Source: Massilia rhizosphaerae (GTDB taxonomy: Bacteria; Pseudomonadota; Gammaproteobacteria; Burkholderiales; Burkholderiaceae_D). Taken from it: a stretch of 64,000 nucleotides of DNA. The DNA is taken from contig NZ_JADKYX010000005.1 of NCBI RefSeq assembly GCF_016093545.1, positions 231,605 through 295,604 of the forward strand. The letters run 5' to 3'. Both the position numbers and the translations under genes were made by a program. How positions within the stretch are numbered: the stretch's first letter is position 1; every line of letters starts with the position of its first letter. Below, piece after piece: positions 43,182 to 51,241 of the stretch. Under the pieces are notes generated by a model. The model saw only the letters and a list, made by a program, of their open reading frames with translations. It was not told the origin of the DNA and ran no database searches.

Positions 43182-44054
43182 TCACACCACCGTTTCCCTC
43201 ACCCGCCTGAGATCATCCCTGGGCGGCCGCCCGAACATGCGGCTGTACTCGCGCGTAAACTGCGACGGGCTCTCGTAGCCCACCTGATACGCCACGGCCG
43301 CCACGTCGCGGCTGCTCGCCGCCAGGCGGGCGCGTGCCTCGTGCAGCCGGATCTGCTTCTGGTATTGCAGGGGGCTCAGCGACGTGAATTCCTTGAAGTG
43401 GCGGAACAGCGTCGATGCGCTCATGCCGCTCACGGCTTCCAGCTGCTGGGTCGACACCGGCTCCGCGTAGTGTTGCTGCAGCCAGCGGATCGCGCGGCCG
43501 ATGCGCGACGCGCGGCTGTCCGCCAGGCCCACCTCGCGCAGCATCGGGCCGTGCGGACCGGAGAGCAGGCGCCACAGGATTTCCTTTTCCAGCAGCGGAC
43601 GCAGGATGCGCACGTCGTCCGGATGGTCGAGCAGGGAGACGAGGCGTCCCACGGCGTCCAGCAGCTGGCAGGACGCCGCGTGCACGGCCATCGGCGCGGA
43701 ATCCTGCGGAGCCTCGGCTTCCGCTTCGACGATCAGTCCCGCGATCTCGGCCGGCCGCAAGGTCAGCGCGACGCCCAGGTACGGCTCGTCCGCGCTGGCG
43801 TCGATCACCTGGCCCGTCGACGGCATCGACAGCGACACGATCACGCAGTCGCCCGGGCCGTATTCGTAGGTGCGGCCGCCGATCGTCGAGCGCTTGCGGC
43901 CCTGCAGGATCAGGGCGAACATCGGCTCCTCGATGGCGCTCATCGGGCCGGTCGGCGCCGTGACGGCACGGACCCGCAGCCCGGGCACGATGCAGTCCGG
44001 GCCCGTCCCGGCGTGGCGCATGGCGAGGTGTCGGAGGTCGTGCAGAGTCATCAT
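43182..44054 (-). CDS. AraC-family transcriptional regulator
   Basis: 290 residues from the paired Met at 44054/44051; the longer open frame to 44189 has no ribosome binding site. The N-terminal part (about 20-160: FALILQGRKRSTIGGRTYEYGPGDCVIVSLSMPSTG) is the AraC_N (PF06719) effector domain, followed by two helix-turn-helix motifs (STQQLEAVSGMSASTLFRHFKE and VAAVAYQVGYESPSQFTREYSRMFGRPP). Members of this group often regulate a divergent oxidoreductase or hydrolase gene. It is divergent from the isochorismatase-fold gene 184 bp away, the likely target. Confidence 0.9.
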   Translation of the reverse strand: MMTLHDLRHLAMRHAGTGPDCIVPGLRVRAVTAPTGPMSAIEEPMFALILQGRKRSTIGGRTYEYGPGDCVIVSLSMPSTGQVIDASADEPYLGVALTLRPAEIAGLIVEAEAEAPQDSAPMAVHAASCQLLDAVGRLVSLLDHPDDVRILRPLLEKEILWRLLSGPHGPMLREVGLADSRASRIGRAIRWLQQHYAEPVSTQQLEAVSGMSASTLFRHFKEFTSLSPLQYQKQIRLHEARARLAASSRDVAAVAYQVGYESPSQFTREYSRMFGRPPRDDLRRVRETVV

Positions 44055-44238
44055 GGTGTCGTTCGCTGGTAGGAGAGGCGCATGGCGTGACGCGACAGGG
44101 ATCGTAACATGATCATCGCTACCAAGACACATATGCATGCCAGATGGCAGGGCTCGGCGCCTATACGAACGGATACTGGCGACGGCCATGGCGCGGGACT
44201 ACCATGGTCTTCCAACCCTACCCGCAGAGGATCATCCC

Positions 44239-44925
44239 ATGAACAATCCGAAACTCGAAGTGCTGACGCCGCAGAACAGCCAGCTCATCTTCATCGATCA
44301 CCAGCCGCAGATGGCGTTCGGCGTGCAGTCGATCGACCGTCAGGTCCTGAAGAACAACACCGTCGGCCTGGCCAAGGCGGCCGCCGCGTTCAACATCCCC
44401 GCGACCATCACCACCGTCGAGACGCAGGGCTTCTCGGGCTACACCTACCCGGAACTGCTGGACGTGTTCCCGGACCAACCGATCCTCGAGCGCACGTCGA
44501 TGAACTCGTGGGACGACCAGAAGGTGCGCGACGCGCTGGCCGCCAACGGCCGCAAGAAGGTCGTCGTCGCCGGCCTGTGGACGGAAGTCTGCAACACCAC
44601 CTTCGCGCTGTCCGCGATGCTGGAAGGCGGCTACGAGATCTACATGGTGGCCGACGCCTCGGGCGGCACGTCGAAGGAAGCCCACGACTACGCCATGCAG
44701 CGCATGATCCAGGCCGGCGTCGTGCCGGTGACGTGGCAGCAGGTGCTGCTCGAGTGGCAGCGCGACTGGGCGCACAAGGACACCTACGACGCCGTCGTCG
44801 GCATCGCCAAGGAACATTCCGGGGCCTACGGCATGGGCATCGACTACGCCTACACCATGGTGCACCAGGCCCCGCAGCGCGGCACCACGCGTCACGAGAC
44901 GCTGGCGCCGGTGCCGGCACGTTGA
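44239..44925 (+). CDS. isochorismatase-fold hydrolase, YcaC-like
   Basis: 228 residues of the cysteine hydrolase (isochorismatase) superfamily. Catalytic Asp20 is in IFIDHQPQM and nucleophile Cys118 in LWTEVCNTTFA; the third residue, Lys, should be in the GRKKVVVAG strand. The length and FIDHQPQMAFGVQSID opening resemble YcaC and nicotinamidase-related hydrolases; the exact amide or ester substrate is unknown. AGAGGATC precedes the ATG at 44239. A XapX-domain gene follows 28 bp later. Probably regulated by the divergent AraC protein. Confidence 0.87.
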   Translation: MNNPKLEVLTPQNSQLIFIDHQPQMAFGVQSIDRQVLKNNTVGLAKAAAAFNIPATITTVETQGFSGYTYPELLDVFPDQPILERTSMNSWDDQKVRDALAANGRKKVVVAGLWTEVCNTTFALSAMLEGGYEIYMVADASGGTSKEAHDYAMQRMIQAGVVPVTWQQVLLEWQRDWAHKDTYDAVVGIAKEHSGAYGMGIDYAYTMVHQAPQRGTTRHETLAPVPAR

Positions 44926-44953
44926 TGCGCGCCATCCAACGACAGGGGGAAGC

Positions 44954-45223
44954 ATGAAGTTCTACCTGGTGTCCCTGGCGGCCGGCCTGCTGGTCGGCTG
45001 CATCTACGCCTTGCTGCAGGTCCGGTCGCCCGCGCCGCCGGCGATTGCCCTCATCGGCCTGTTCGGCATGCTCGTCGGCGAGCAGGCCGTGCCCATCGCC
45101 AAGCGCCTGATCTCGGGCGAACCCGTCACCGTATCGTGGTTCCGCGCCGAGTGCGTGACCCGGATCAGCGGCATCGCGCCGGCGCCGGCTACGGGCGCGG
45201 CCGAGCATGACCGCGCCGCCTGA
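44954..45223 (+). CDS. XapX-domain (DUF1427) small membrane protein
   Basis: 89 residues. Two transmembrane helices with the XapX pattern: MKFYLVSLAAGLLVGCIYALLQVRSPAPPAIALIGLFGMLVGE. The family has no known biochemical function but commonly follows isochorismatase-like genes, as here. The GGGGGAAGC before the ATG is a good ribosome binding site. The C-terminal 30 residues are soluble. Its end overlaps the start of the response regulator gene by 17 bp. Confidence 0.85.
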   Translation: MKFYLVSLAAGLLVGCIYALLQVRSPAPPAIALIGLFGMLVGEQAVPIAKRLISGEPVTVSWFRAECVTRISGIAPAPATGAAEHDRAA

Positions 45224-45602
45224 AGCCGGCCAGACGGTGCTCGTGGTCGACGACGACGACACCGTCCGCACCGCCATGCTCGCGCTGCTGCGCGCGGCCG
45301 GCTATGCGGCCCAGGGTTATCCCGGCGCGGCCGGCCTGCTGGACGGCGCCGATCCCGTCCACGCCCGCTGCGCCGTACTGGACATCCACATCGGCGAGCC
45401 GGACGGCTTCGCGCTGCGCGAGCGCCTGCGCGCGCTGGCGCCGCGCCTGCCCGTCATCTTCGTCACCGGCGACGACGATCCCGCGCTCGCGCGCCGCGCC
45501 GGCGCCGCGGGCGCGCTGGCGCTGTTGCACAAGCCCGTCGACGCCGATTGCCTGCTGGCGCTGATCGATGCGATCCCGGCGCCGCCGGACGCCCTCCAAT
45601 GA
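45207..45602 (+). CDS. single-domain response regulator, FixJ-like receiver
   Basis: 131 residues made up of one receiver domain: VLVVDDDDTVRTAM with the acidic pocket, phospho-acceptor Asp in AVLDIHIGEPDG, then the switch Thr in VIFVTGDDD and the Lys in LLHKPVD. There is no output domain, so it acts as a phosphate sink or relay. It overlaps the XapX gene and is followed at once by a FixJ-type regulator, suggesting a branched phosphorelay. Confidence 0.85.
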   Translation: MTAPPEAGQTVLVVDDDDTVRTAMLALLRAAGYAAQGYPGAAGLLDGADPVHARCAVLDIHIGEPDGFALRERLRALAPRLPVIFVTGDDDPALARRAGAAGALALLHKPVDADCLLALIDAIPAPPDALQ

Positions 45603-45670
45603 CGGCCACCCGCCCGCATGCCTCGGCAATTTCCGCTATGCTGGCGTCTGCGCACGACAGGGAGCCGGGC

Positions 45671-46294
45671 ATGGACGATCGGATGGTGATGGTGGTGGAC
45701 GACGACGCGCACGTGCGCGCAGGCCTCGAACACCTGCTCGCGGCGGAAGGCTACGGCGTGCGCGCGTTCGCCGACGCCGCCGAGTTCCTCGCCCAGCCGG
45801 CCCCCGTTGCCCCGTCCTGCCTGATCCTCGACATGCAGATGCCGCGGCTGGACGGTATGAGCGTGCTGCAGCACATGGCCGCGCGCCACCTGGCGCTGCC
45901 CGTCATCTTCCTGACCGGCCACGGTACCATCCCGCTGTCCGTCGCCGCCATGAAGGCGGGCGCCAACGAATTCCTCACCAAGCCCGTCGACCCGGACGCG
46001 CTGCTGGCCGCCGTCGACGAGGCGCTGACCGGCGACGCGCGCCGCATCGCGCGGCGGCGCGAAGCCGACGAGCTGGCGCGCCGCCACGCCCAGCTCACGC
46101 CGCGCGAGCGCGAGGTGTTCGGGCTCGCCATCGGAGGATTGCTGAACAAGCAGATCGCCGACGCGATGGGCATCAGCGAGATCATGGCCAAGGTCCACAA
46201 GCGCAACCTGATGCAGAAGATGCAGACGCGTACCCTGGCCGAACTGGTGCGCATGGCCGAAAAGCTCGGCATCGAGAGCGCCCGCAGTCGCTGA
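45671..46294 (+). CDS. FixJ-family two-component response regulator (receiver-LuxR)
   Basis: 207 residues. Receiver domain with MVMVVDDDAHVRAG, phospho-acceptor Asp in LILDMQMPRLDG, Thr in VIFLTGHGTIPLSV and Lys in FLTKPVD, typical of FixJ/NodW. A LuxR-type helix-turn-helix (LTPREREVFGLAIGGLLNKQIADAMGISEIMAKVHKRNLMQKM) forms the C-terminus. I selected ATG 45671, preceded by GGGAGCCGGGC; an ATG at 45599 overlapping the previous stop is possible. FixJ-like regulators are usually partnered with a PAS- or HisKA-type kinase; the closest candidate is the kinase at 51238 on the other strand. Confidence 0.88.
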   Translation: MDDRMVMVVDDDAHVRAGLEHLLAAEGYGVRAFADAAEFLAQPAPVAPSCLILDMQMPRLDGMSVLQHMAARHLALPVIFLTGHGTIPLSVAAMKAGANEFLTKPVDPDALLAAVDEALTGDARRIARRREADELARRHAQLTPREREVFGLAIGGLLNKQIADAMGISEIMAKVHKRNLMQKMQTRTLAELVRMAEKLGIESARSR

Positions 46295-46362
46295 AATCGC
46301 GCCGCCCGTGCGGCCGCCGAGCCCTTACAATGCGCCCGAACGAATCATCACGGGAGGATGGC

Positions 46363-48651
46363 ATGGCGAAGAAAGACGTACCGGGCATCGGCGAATACGG
46401 CGGCCCGGCCGGAGGCTGGGGCGCGCTGCAGGCCGTGGCGAAGGCGATCCGCAGCCAGATGACCGCGAAGGACGCGACGATCCTGCTGCACGTGAACCAG
46501 CCCGAGGGCTTCGATTGTCCCGGTTGCGCGTGGCCGGATCCGCGCCAGGGCTCGTCGTTTGAGTTCTGCGAGAACGGCGCCAAGGCCGTGTCGTGGGAAG
46601 CGACGAACAAGCGCGTCACGCCCGAGTTCTTCGCGCGGCACACCGTGGCCGAACTGTTCGGGTGGGAGGATTTCGCGCTCGAAGGGGAAGGGCGCCTCAC
46701 GCATCCCATGAAGTACGACGCGGCCTCCGACCGGTATCTCCCGATCGCGTGGGACCGGGCGTTCGCCGAGATCGGCGCGCACCTGCGCAGCCTGCCCGAC
46801 CCGGACATGGCCGAGTTCTACGCGTCCGGCCGCACGTCGAACGAGGCGGCGTTCCTGTACCAGCTGTTCGTGCGCGCGTTCGGCACGAACAACTTCCCCG
46901 ACTGCTCGAACATGTGCCACGAGGCGACCAGCGTCGGCCTGCCGGAATCGATCGGCGTCGGCAAGGGCACCGTCACGCTGGACGATTTCGATCACTGCGA
47001 CGCCATCTTCTCGTTCGGCCACAACCCGGGCACGAACCACCCGCGCATGCTGGCCACGCTGCGCGAGGCGCGGCTGCGCGACGTGCCCATCGTCGTGTTC
47101 AACCCGCTCAAGGAACGCAGCCTGGAGCGCTTCAAGTCGCCCCAGAGCCCCGTCGAGATGACGGTCGGGAAGGCCGTGTCAATCGCCACGTCGTACTACC
47201 AGGTCAAGGTCGGCGGCGACGCGGCTGTCGTGCAGGGCATGATGAAGGTGCTGCTGGCGCGCGATGCCGTCGACCACGCGTTCATCCGCAATCACACGAC
47301 GGGTTTCGAGGCGCTCGCGGACGATCTCGCGGCGATGTCCTGGGACGACATCGAGCGCGTGTCGGGCTTGTGGCGCGCGGACATCGAAGCGGCGGCGGAC
47401 GTCTACGCCAACGCCAGGAGCGTGATCATCTGCTACGGCATGGGCATCACGCAGCACCGCCACGGCACGTCGAACGTGCAGCAGCTGGCGAATTTGTTGC
47501 TGTTGCGCGGGAATATCGGCCGAGAGGGCGCCGGCATCTGCCCGCTGCGCGGCCACTCGAACGTGCAGGGCGACCGCACGGTCGGCATCACGGAAATCCC
47601 CGGCGACGCCTTCCTCGACAATTTGCGGCGCGTGTTCGGGTTCGAGCCGCCGCGCGCCAAGGGTCACGCGGCCGTGGAGGCGCTGGAGGCGATGCGGGAC
47701 GGGCGGTCGCGCGCGCTCGTCTGCCTGGGCGGCAACCTGCCGGTGGCGATGCCCGATCCGCAGGCCTGCTTCGAGGCGATGCGCAAGCTGGACCTGTCGG
47801 TGCACATCGCCACCAAGCTGAATCGCTCGCATCTCCTCGTCGGCAAGCATACCTACCTGCTGCCTTGCCTGGGGCGGACGGAACTCGACGTGCAGGCGAC
47901 CGGACCGCAGGCTGTCACGGTCGAGGACTCGATGGCGATGGTGCATGCGTCGCGCGGCAGTCTTCCGCCCGCGGCGCCGGAACTGAAGTCGGAACCGGCC
48001 ATCGTCGCGGGCATCGCGCGCGCGACGCTGCCCGATTCGGCTATCGATTGGGAGGGCTTCGTCGCCGACTACGGCCGCATCCGCGACGCGATCGAGGCCG
48101 TGTTCCCGGACTTCGCCGGCCACAACGAACGGGTGAGCAAGCCGCGGGGCTTTCGCCTCGACGTGCCCGCGAGCCGGCGCGAATGGCGCACGAAGACGGG
48201 CCGCGCGAACTTCATCGTCGCCGCGCGCGACCAGCGGCCGCTCGCACGGGTCGATGCTCAGGACGTCCTGGTGCTGACGACGGTGCGCAGCCACGACCAG
48301 TACAACACGACGATCTACGGCAAGAACGACCGCTACCGGGGCGTCACGGGCCGGCGCGACGTCGTCTTCGTCAACGAGGCGGACCTCGCGGAACGGAGCC
48401 TTGCGCACGGCGACCTGGTCGACATCGAGGCCGTCGCGGCGCACGATCATTCGTCCGAAGCGCGCGTGCTGCGCGGCTTCGTGGCCGTCGCCCACGACAT
48501 CGCGCGCGGTGCGGTGGCCGCCTACTATCCGGAAGCGAACGGGCTCGTGTCGCTCGCGAACTTCGATGCGAGGAGCGGCACGCCATCGTATAAATCGGTG
48601 CCGGTCGTGATCCGGCGCGCGGCCGGATCGGGGGAGGGCCTCAATCCCTGA
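46363..48651 (+). CDS. FdhF/YdeP-family molybdopterin oxidoreductase
   Basis: 762 residues of the formate dehydrogenase alpha-like (FdhF/YdeP) family that binds a bis-molybdopterin cofactor. EGFDCPGCAWPDP near the N-terminus is the reduced cluster-binding signature of this group. Cofactor-binding segments follow: EFYASGRTSNEAAFLYQLF, NMCHEATSVGLPESIGVGKGT, SFGHNPGTNHPRML, GMGITQHRHGTSNV and LRGHSNVQGDRTVGI. The C-terminal molydopterin dinucleotide-binding domain contains TTVRSHDQYNTTIYG. The start has GGGAGGATGGC upstream. The physiological substrate of YdeP-like enzymes is unsettled; in Escherichia coli it is linked to acid resistance. Stands apart as a single gene between regulators and a DUF1275 gene. 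Confidence 0.88.
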   Translation: MAKKDVPGIGEYGGPAGGWGALQAVAKAIRSQMTAKDATILLHVNQPEGFDCPGCAWPDPRQGSSFEFCENGAKAVSWEATNKRVTPEFFARHTVAELFGWEDFALEGEGRLTHPMKYDAASDRYLPIAWDRAFAEIGAHLRSLPDPDMAEFYASGRTSNEAAFLYQLFVRAFGTNNFPDCSNMCHEATSVGLPESIGVGKGTVTLDDFDHCDAIFSFGHNPGTNHPRMLATLREARLRDVPIVVFNPLKERSLERFKSPQSPVEMTVGKAVSIATSYYQVKVGGDAAVVQGMMKVLLARDAVDHAFIRNHTTGFEALADDLAAMSWDDIERVSGLWRADIEAAADVYANARSVIICYGMGITQHRHGTSNVQQLANLLLLRGNIGREGAGICPLRGHSNVQGDRTVGITEIPGDAFLDNLRRVFGFEPPRAKGHAAVEALEAMRDGRSRALVCLGGNLPVAMPDPQACFEAMRKLDLSVHIATKLNRSHLLVGKHTYLLPCLGRTELDVQATGPQAVTVEDSMAMVHASRGSLPPAAPELKSEPAIVAGIARATLPDSAIDWEGFVADYGRIRDAIEAVFPDFAGHNERVSKPRGFRLDVPASRREWRTKTGRANFIVAARDQRPLARVDAQDVLVLTTVRSHDQYNTTIYGKNDRYRGVTGRRDVVFVNEADLAERSLAHGDLVDIEAVAAHDHSSEARVLRGFVAVAHDIARGAVAAYYPEANGLVSLANFDARSGTPSYKSVPVVIRRAAGSGEGLNP

Positions 48652-48654
48652 CGA

Positions 48655-49356
48655 TCATGCCGCCGCCGGCGCCGCTTCCAGCGCCGGCCAGTCCAGCAGG
48701 ACGAGCCACGCCAGCAGCGCCAGCGCCGGCGCCAGGCACCAGAACCCGAACGTCATGTAGGCCGTGCCGCCCGCCACGCAGCCCAGCGCGAACGCCAGCA
48801 CGGGCCAGAAGAATTTCACGAAGCGCGCCCTGACGGCCGGCGTGGCGCGGCCGCTCGCGAGGTCCGTCATGTCGATCAGCAGTTCCGTCACGTTGCCGGT
48901 CATGACCGTCGTCGGCGCGATGCGTCCGAACCGCAGCTTGCCGGCCGCGTTCTGCACGCCCATCGCGGCGGCGCCCAGCATGCCGCTGGCGAGGACCAGC
49001 GGCGCTTCCGGATTCCCCGGCGGCGACGCCAGCACGCCCGCCACCATGAACGCGGCGAGTAACGCGAGCTGCATCCCCAGCAGCGGGCGCGCCGGATTGT
49101 GGCCGAGCCGGGCGCAGCGCACGTCCATCAGGCGCGCCACGACGACGCCCGCCGCGAACGCGGGGATCGCGAGGAATTTCAGCGGCAGCACGCCGGCGTG
49201 CGACGGCCGCGCGAGCTCGCTGCCGATGAGGACGAAGTTGCCGGTCACGTGCGCGGTGAACAGGCCGAACAGGGCGACGAACGCGGACGTGTCGACGTAG
49301 CCGGCCAACAGGCCGAGCGCGACGCCGAGCGTCAGATCGGTCGGTTTCATGGACAT
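48655..49356 (-). CDS. DUF1275 (YoaK-like) membrane protein
   Basis: 233 residues with about six transmembrane helices. It follows the DUF1275 pattern: LGVALGLLAGYVDTSAFVALFGLFTAHVTGNFVLIGSEL at the start, MGVQNAAGKLRFGRIAPTTVMTGNVTELLIDMTD in the middle. The biochemical role of the family is unknown. ACGGAGGCGCC precedes the Met at 49356. It is 10 bp after the amidohydrolase gene and probably co-transcribed with that gene and the histidine kinase. Confidence 0.85.
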   Translation of the reverse strand: MSMKPTDLTLGVALGLLAGYVDTSAFVALFGLFTAHVTGNFVLIGSELARPSHAGVLPLKFLAIPAFAAGVVVARLMDVRCARLGHNPARPLLGMQLALLAAFMVAGVLASPPGNPEAPLVLASGMLGAAAMGVQNAAGKLRFGRIAPTTVMTGNVTELLIDMTDLASGRATPAVRARFVKFFWPVLAFALGCVAGGTAYMTFGFWCLAPALALLAWLVLLDWPALEAAPAAA

Positions 49357-49366
49357 GGCGCCTCCG

Positions 49367-51241
49367 TCAGAACGCGAAGCAGCTGCAACCGAACGCGCCC
49401 CAGAACGCGCTGAAATCGGACACCGGCACGTCCGACTTGCGGGCAACGTCGTGCGCATGCGCATGCACCGAGCACGCGCCGCGGCATTGGTGGGCCAGCG
49501 CTGTCGCCGCTTGCGGCACGGGGCGGTAATGTCCCGGCACCCGCGCGACGGGCGACCACTCGGGCAGCACGGGCAGCGCCGGCGGCGCCAGCCTGTCGAA
49601 CGGTCCCTGGCCGAACACGATGCGCCCGCCCACGATCGTCAGCACGGATTCGATGGCCTTGATCGATTCCTCGTCCACGCGGAAGTAGTCGCTTGAGAGC
49701 ACGGCGAGGTCGGCCAGCATGCCCGCCTGGATGCGGCCTTTGTGACCCTGCTCGCTGGAGAACCACGCGCTGCCCGCCGTCCACAGCTCGAGCGCCGTGT
49801 GGCGGTCGAGGCGCGCGCCGGCGTCGTACAGGCGCAGGCCGCCGACGGTGCGGCCGGAGACGAGCCAGTACAGCGCCGTCCACGGGTTGTAGCTGGCCAC
49901 GCGGGTGGCGTCGGTGCCGGCGCCGACGGGCACGCCGGCGTCCAGCATGCGCTTGATCGGCGGCGTCGTCTCCGCCGCCCTGGCGCCGTAGCGCTCGACG
50001 AAGTATTCGCCCTGGAACGCCATGCGGTGCTGGATCGCGATGCCGCCGCCCAGCAGCCGGACGCGCTCGATGTTGCGCGGACTGATCGTCTCGGCGTGGT
50101 CGAACATCCAGCGCAGGCCGGCGAACGGGATCTCGCGGTCGACCTTCTCGAACACGTCCAGCATGCGCGAGATGGATTCGTCGTACGTCGCGTGCAGGCG
50201 GAACGGCCAGCGGTTGGCGATGAGGTGGCGCACCACCTGTTCCAGCTCCGCCTCCATCCCGGCCGGCAGGTCGGGGCGCGGTTCCAGGAAGTCCTCGAAG
50301 TCGGCGGCGGAAAAGACGAGCATCTCGCCGGCGCCGTTGTGGCGATACCAGTCGTTGCCCTGGCCGGGCGTCACCATCTTCGTCCAGTTCTTGAAGTCGT
50401 CGAGTTCGCGCCCCTTGTTCTGGGTGAACAGGTTGTAGGCGATGCGGATCGTCAGCTGGTCCTGCGCGGCTAACTGCTCGACGACCTGGTAATCGTCGGG
50501 ATAGTTCTGGAAGCCGCCGCCCGCGTCGATCGCGCTCGTGAGGCCGAGGCGGTTCAGTTCGCGCATGAAGTGGCGGGTCGAATTGATCTGGTGGGCCAAA
50601 GGCAGCTTGGGCCCCTTGGCCAGGGTGGCGTACAGGATCATCGCGTTCGGGCGCGCGATCAGCATGCCGGTCGGGTTGCCGGCCGCGTCGCGCACGATCT
50701 CGCCGCCCGGCGGGTTCGGCGTCGACTTGTCGTAGCCCACGGCCGCGAGGGCGGCGCGGTTGAGCAGGGCGCGGTCGTACAGGTGCAGCACGAACACGGG
50801 CGTGTCCGGCGCGGCCGCGTTGAGTTCCTCGATGGTCGGCATGCGCCGTTCCGCGAACTGGAATTCGGTCCAGCCGCCCACCACGCGCACCCATTGCGGA
50901 TGCGGCGTGCGCTGCGCCTGCTCGCGCAGCATGCGTAGGGCGTCGGCCAGCGACGGCACGCCTTCCCAGCGCAGTTCCAGGTTGTAGTTCAGGCCGCCGC
51001 GGATCAGGTGCAGGTGCGAATCGTTCAGGCCCGGGATCGCGGTGTGGCCGTCGAGGTCGACGACGCGGGTGGCGTCGCCGCGGTGGCGCATCACGTCAGC
51101 GGCGTCGCCCACGGCGAGGAAGCGGCCGTCGGCGATGGCGACCGCTTCAGCCTGCGGGTTGGAACGGTCCAGCGTGTGGAAGCGGCCGTTGGTGAGGATC
51201 AGGTCGGCGATAGCGAATGAATTGACGGCGGATGGGTTCAT
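49367..51241 (-). CDS. YtcJ-like amidohydrolase with cysteine-containing C-terminal tail
   Basis: 624 residues of the amidohydrolase_3 group (YtcJ-like). Metal-binding HLHLIRGG follows GHTAIPGLNDSHLH, with a later His in LHATYDESISR, MFDHAETISP and the GAGTDATRVASYNPW Asp motif. GGAGAACACC precedes the ATG at 51241, which overlaps the kinase stop by 4 bp, so translation is coupled. There is no signal peptide. The last 60 or so residues depart from the family: CRGACSVHAHAHDVAR and GAFGCSCFAF at the very end, a possible metal-binding tail. The substrate, a cyclic amide or carbamate, is unknown. Confidence 0.85.
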   Translation of the reverse strand: MNPSAVNSFAIADLILTNGRFHTLDRSNPQAEAVAIADGRFLAVGDAADVMRHRGDATRVVDLDGHTAIPGLNDSHLHLIRGGLNYNLELRWEGVPSLADALRMLREQAQRTPHPQWVRVVGGWTEFQFAERRMPTIEELNAAAPDTPVFVLHLYDRALLNRAALAAVGYDKSTPNPPGGEIVRDAAGNPTGMLIARPNAMILYATLAKGPKLPLAHQINSTRHFMRELNRLGLTSAIDAGGGFQNYPDDYQVVEQLAAQDQLTIRIAYNLFTQNKGRELDDFKNWTKMVTPGQGNDWYRHNGAGEMLVFSAADFEDFLEPRPDLPAGMEAELEQVVRHLIANRWPFRLHATYDESISRMLDVFEKVDREIPFAGLRWMFDHAETISPRNIERVRLLGGGIAIQHRMAFQGEYFVERYGARAAETTPPIKRMLDAGVPVGAGTDATRVASYNPWTALYWLVSGRTVGGLRLYDAGARLDRHTALELWTAGSAWFSSEQGHKGRIQAGMLADLAVLSSDYFRVDEESIKAIESVLTIVGGRIVFGQGPFDRLAPPALPVLPEWSPVARVPGHYRPVPQAATALAHQCRGACSVHAHAHDVARKSDVPVSDFSAFWGAFGCSCFAF

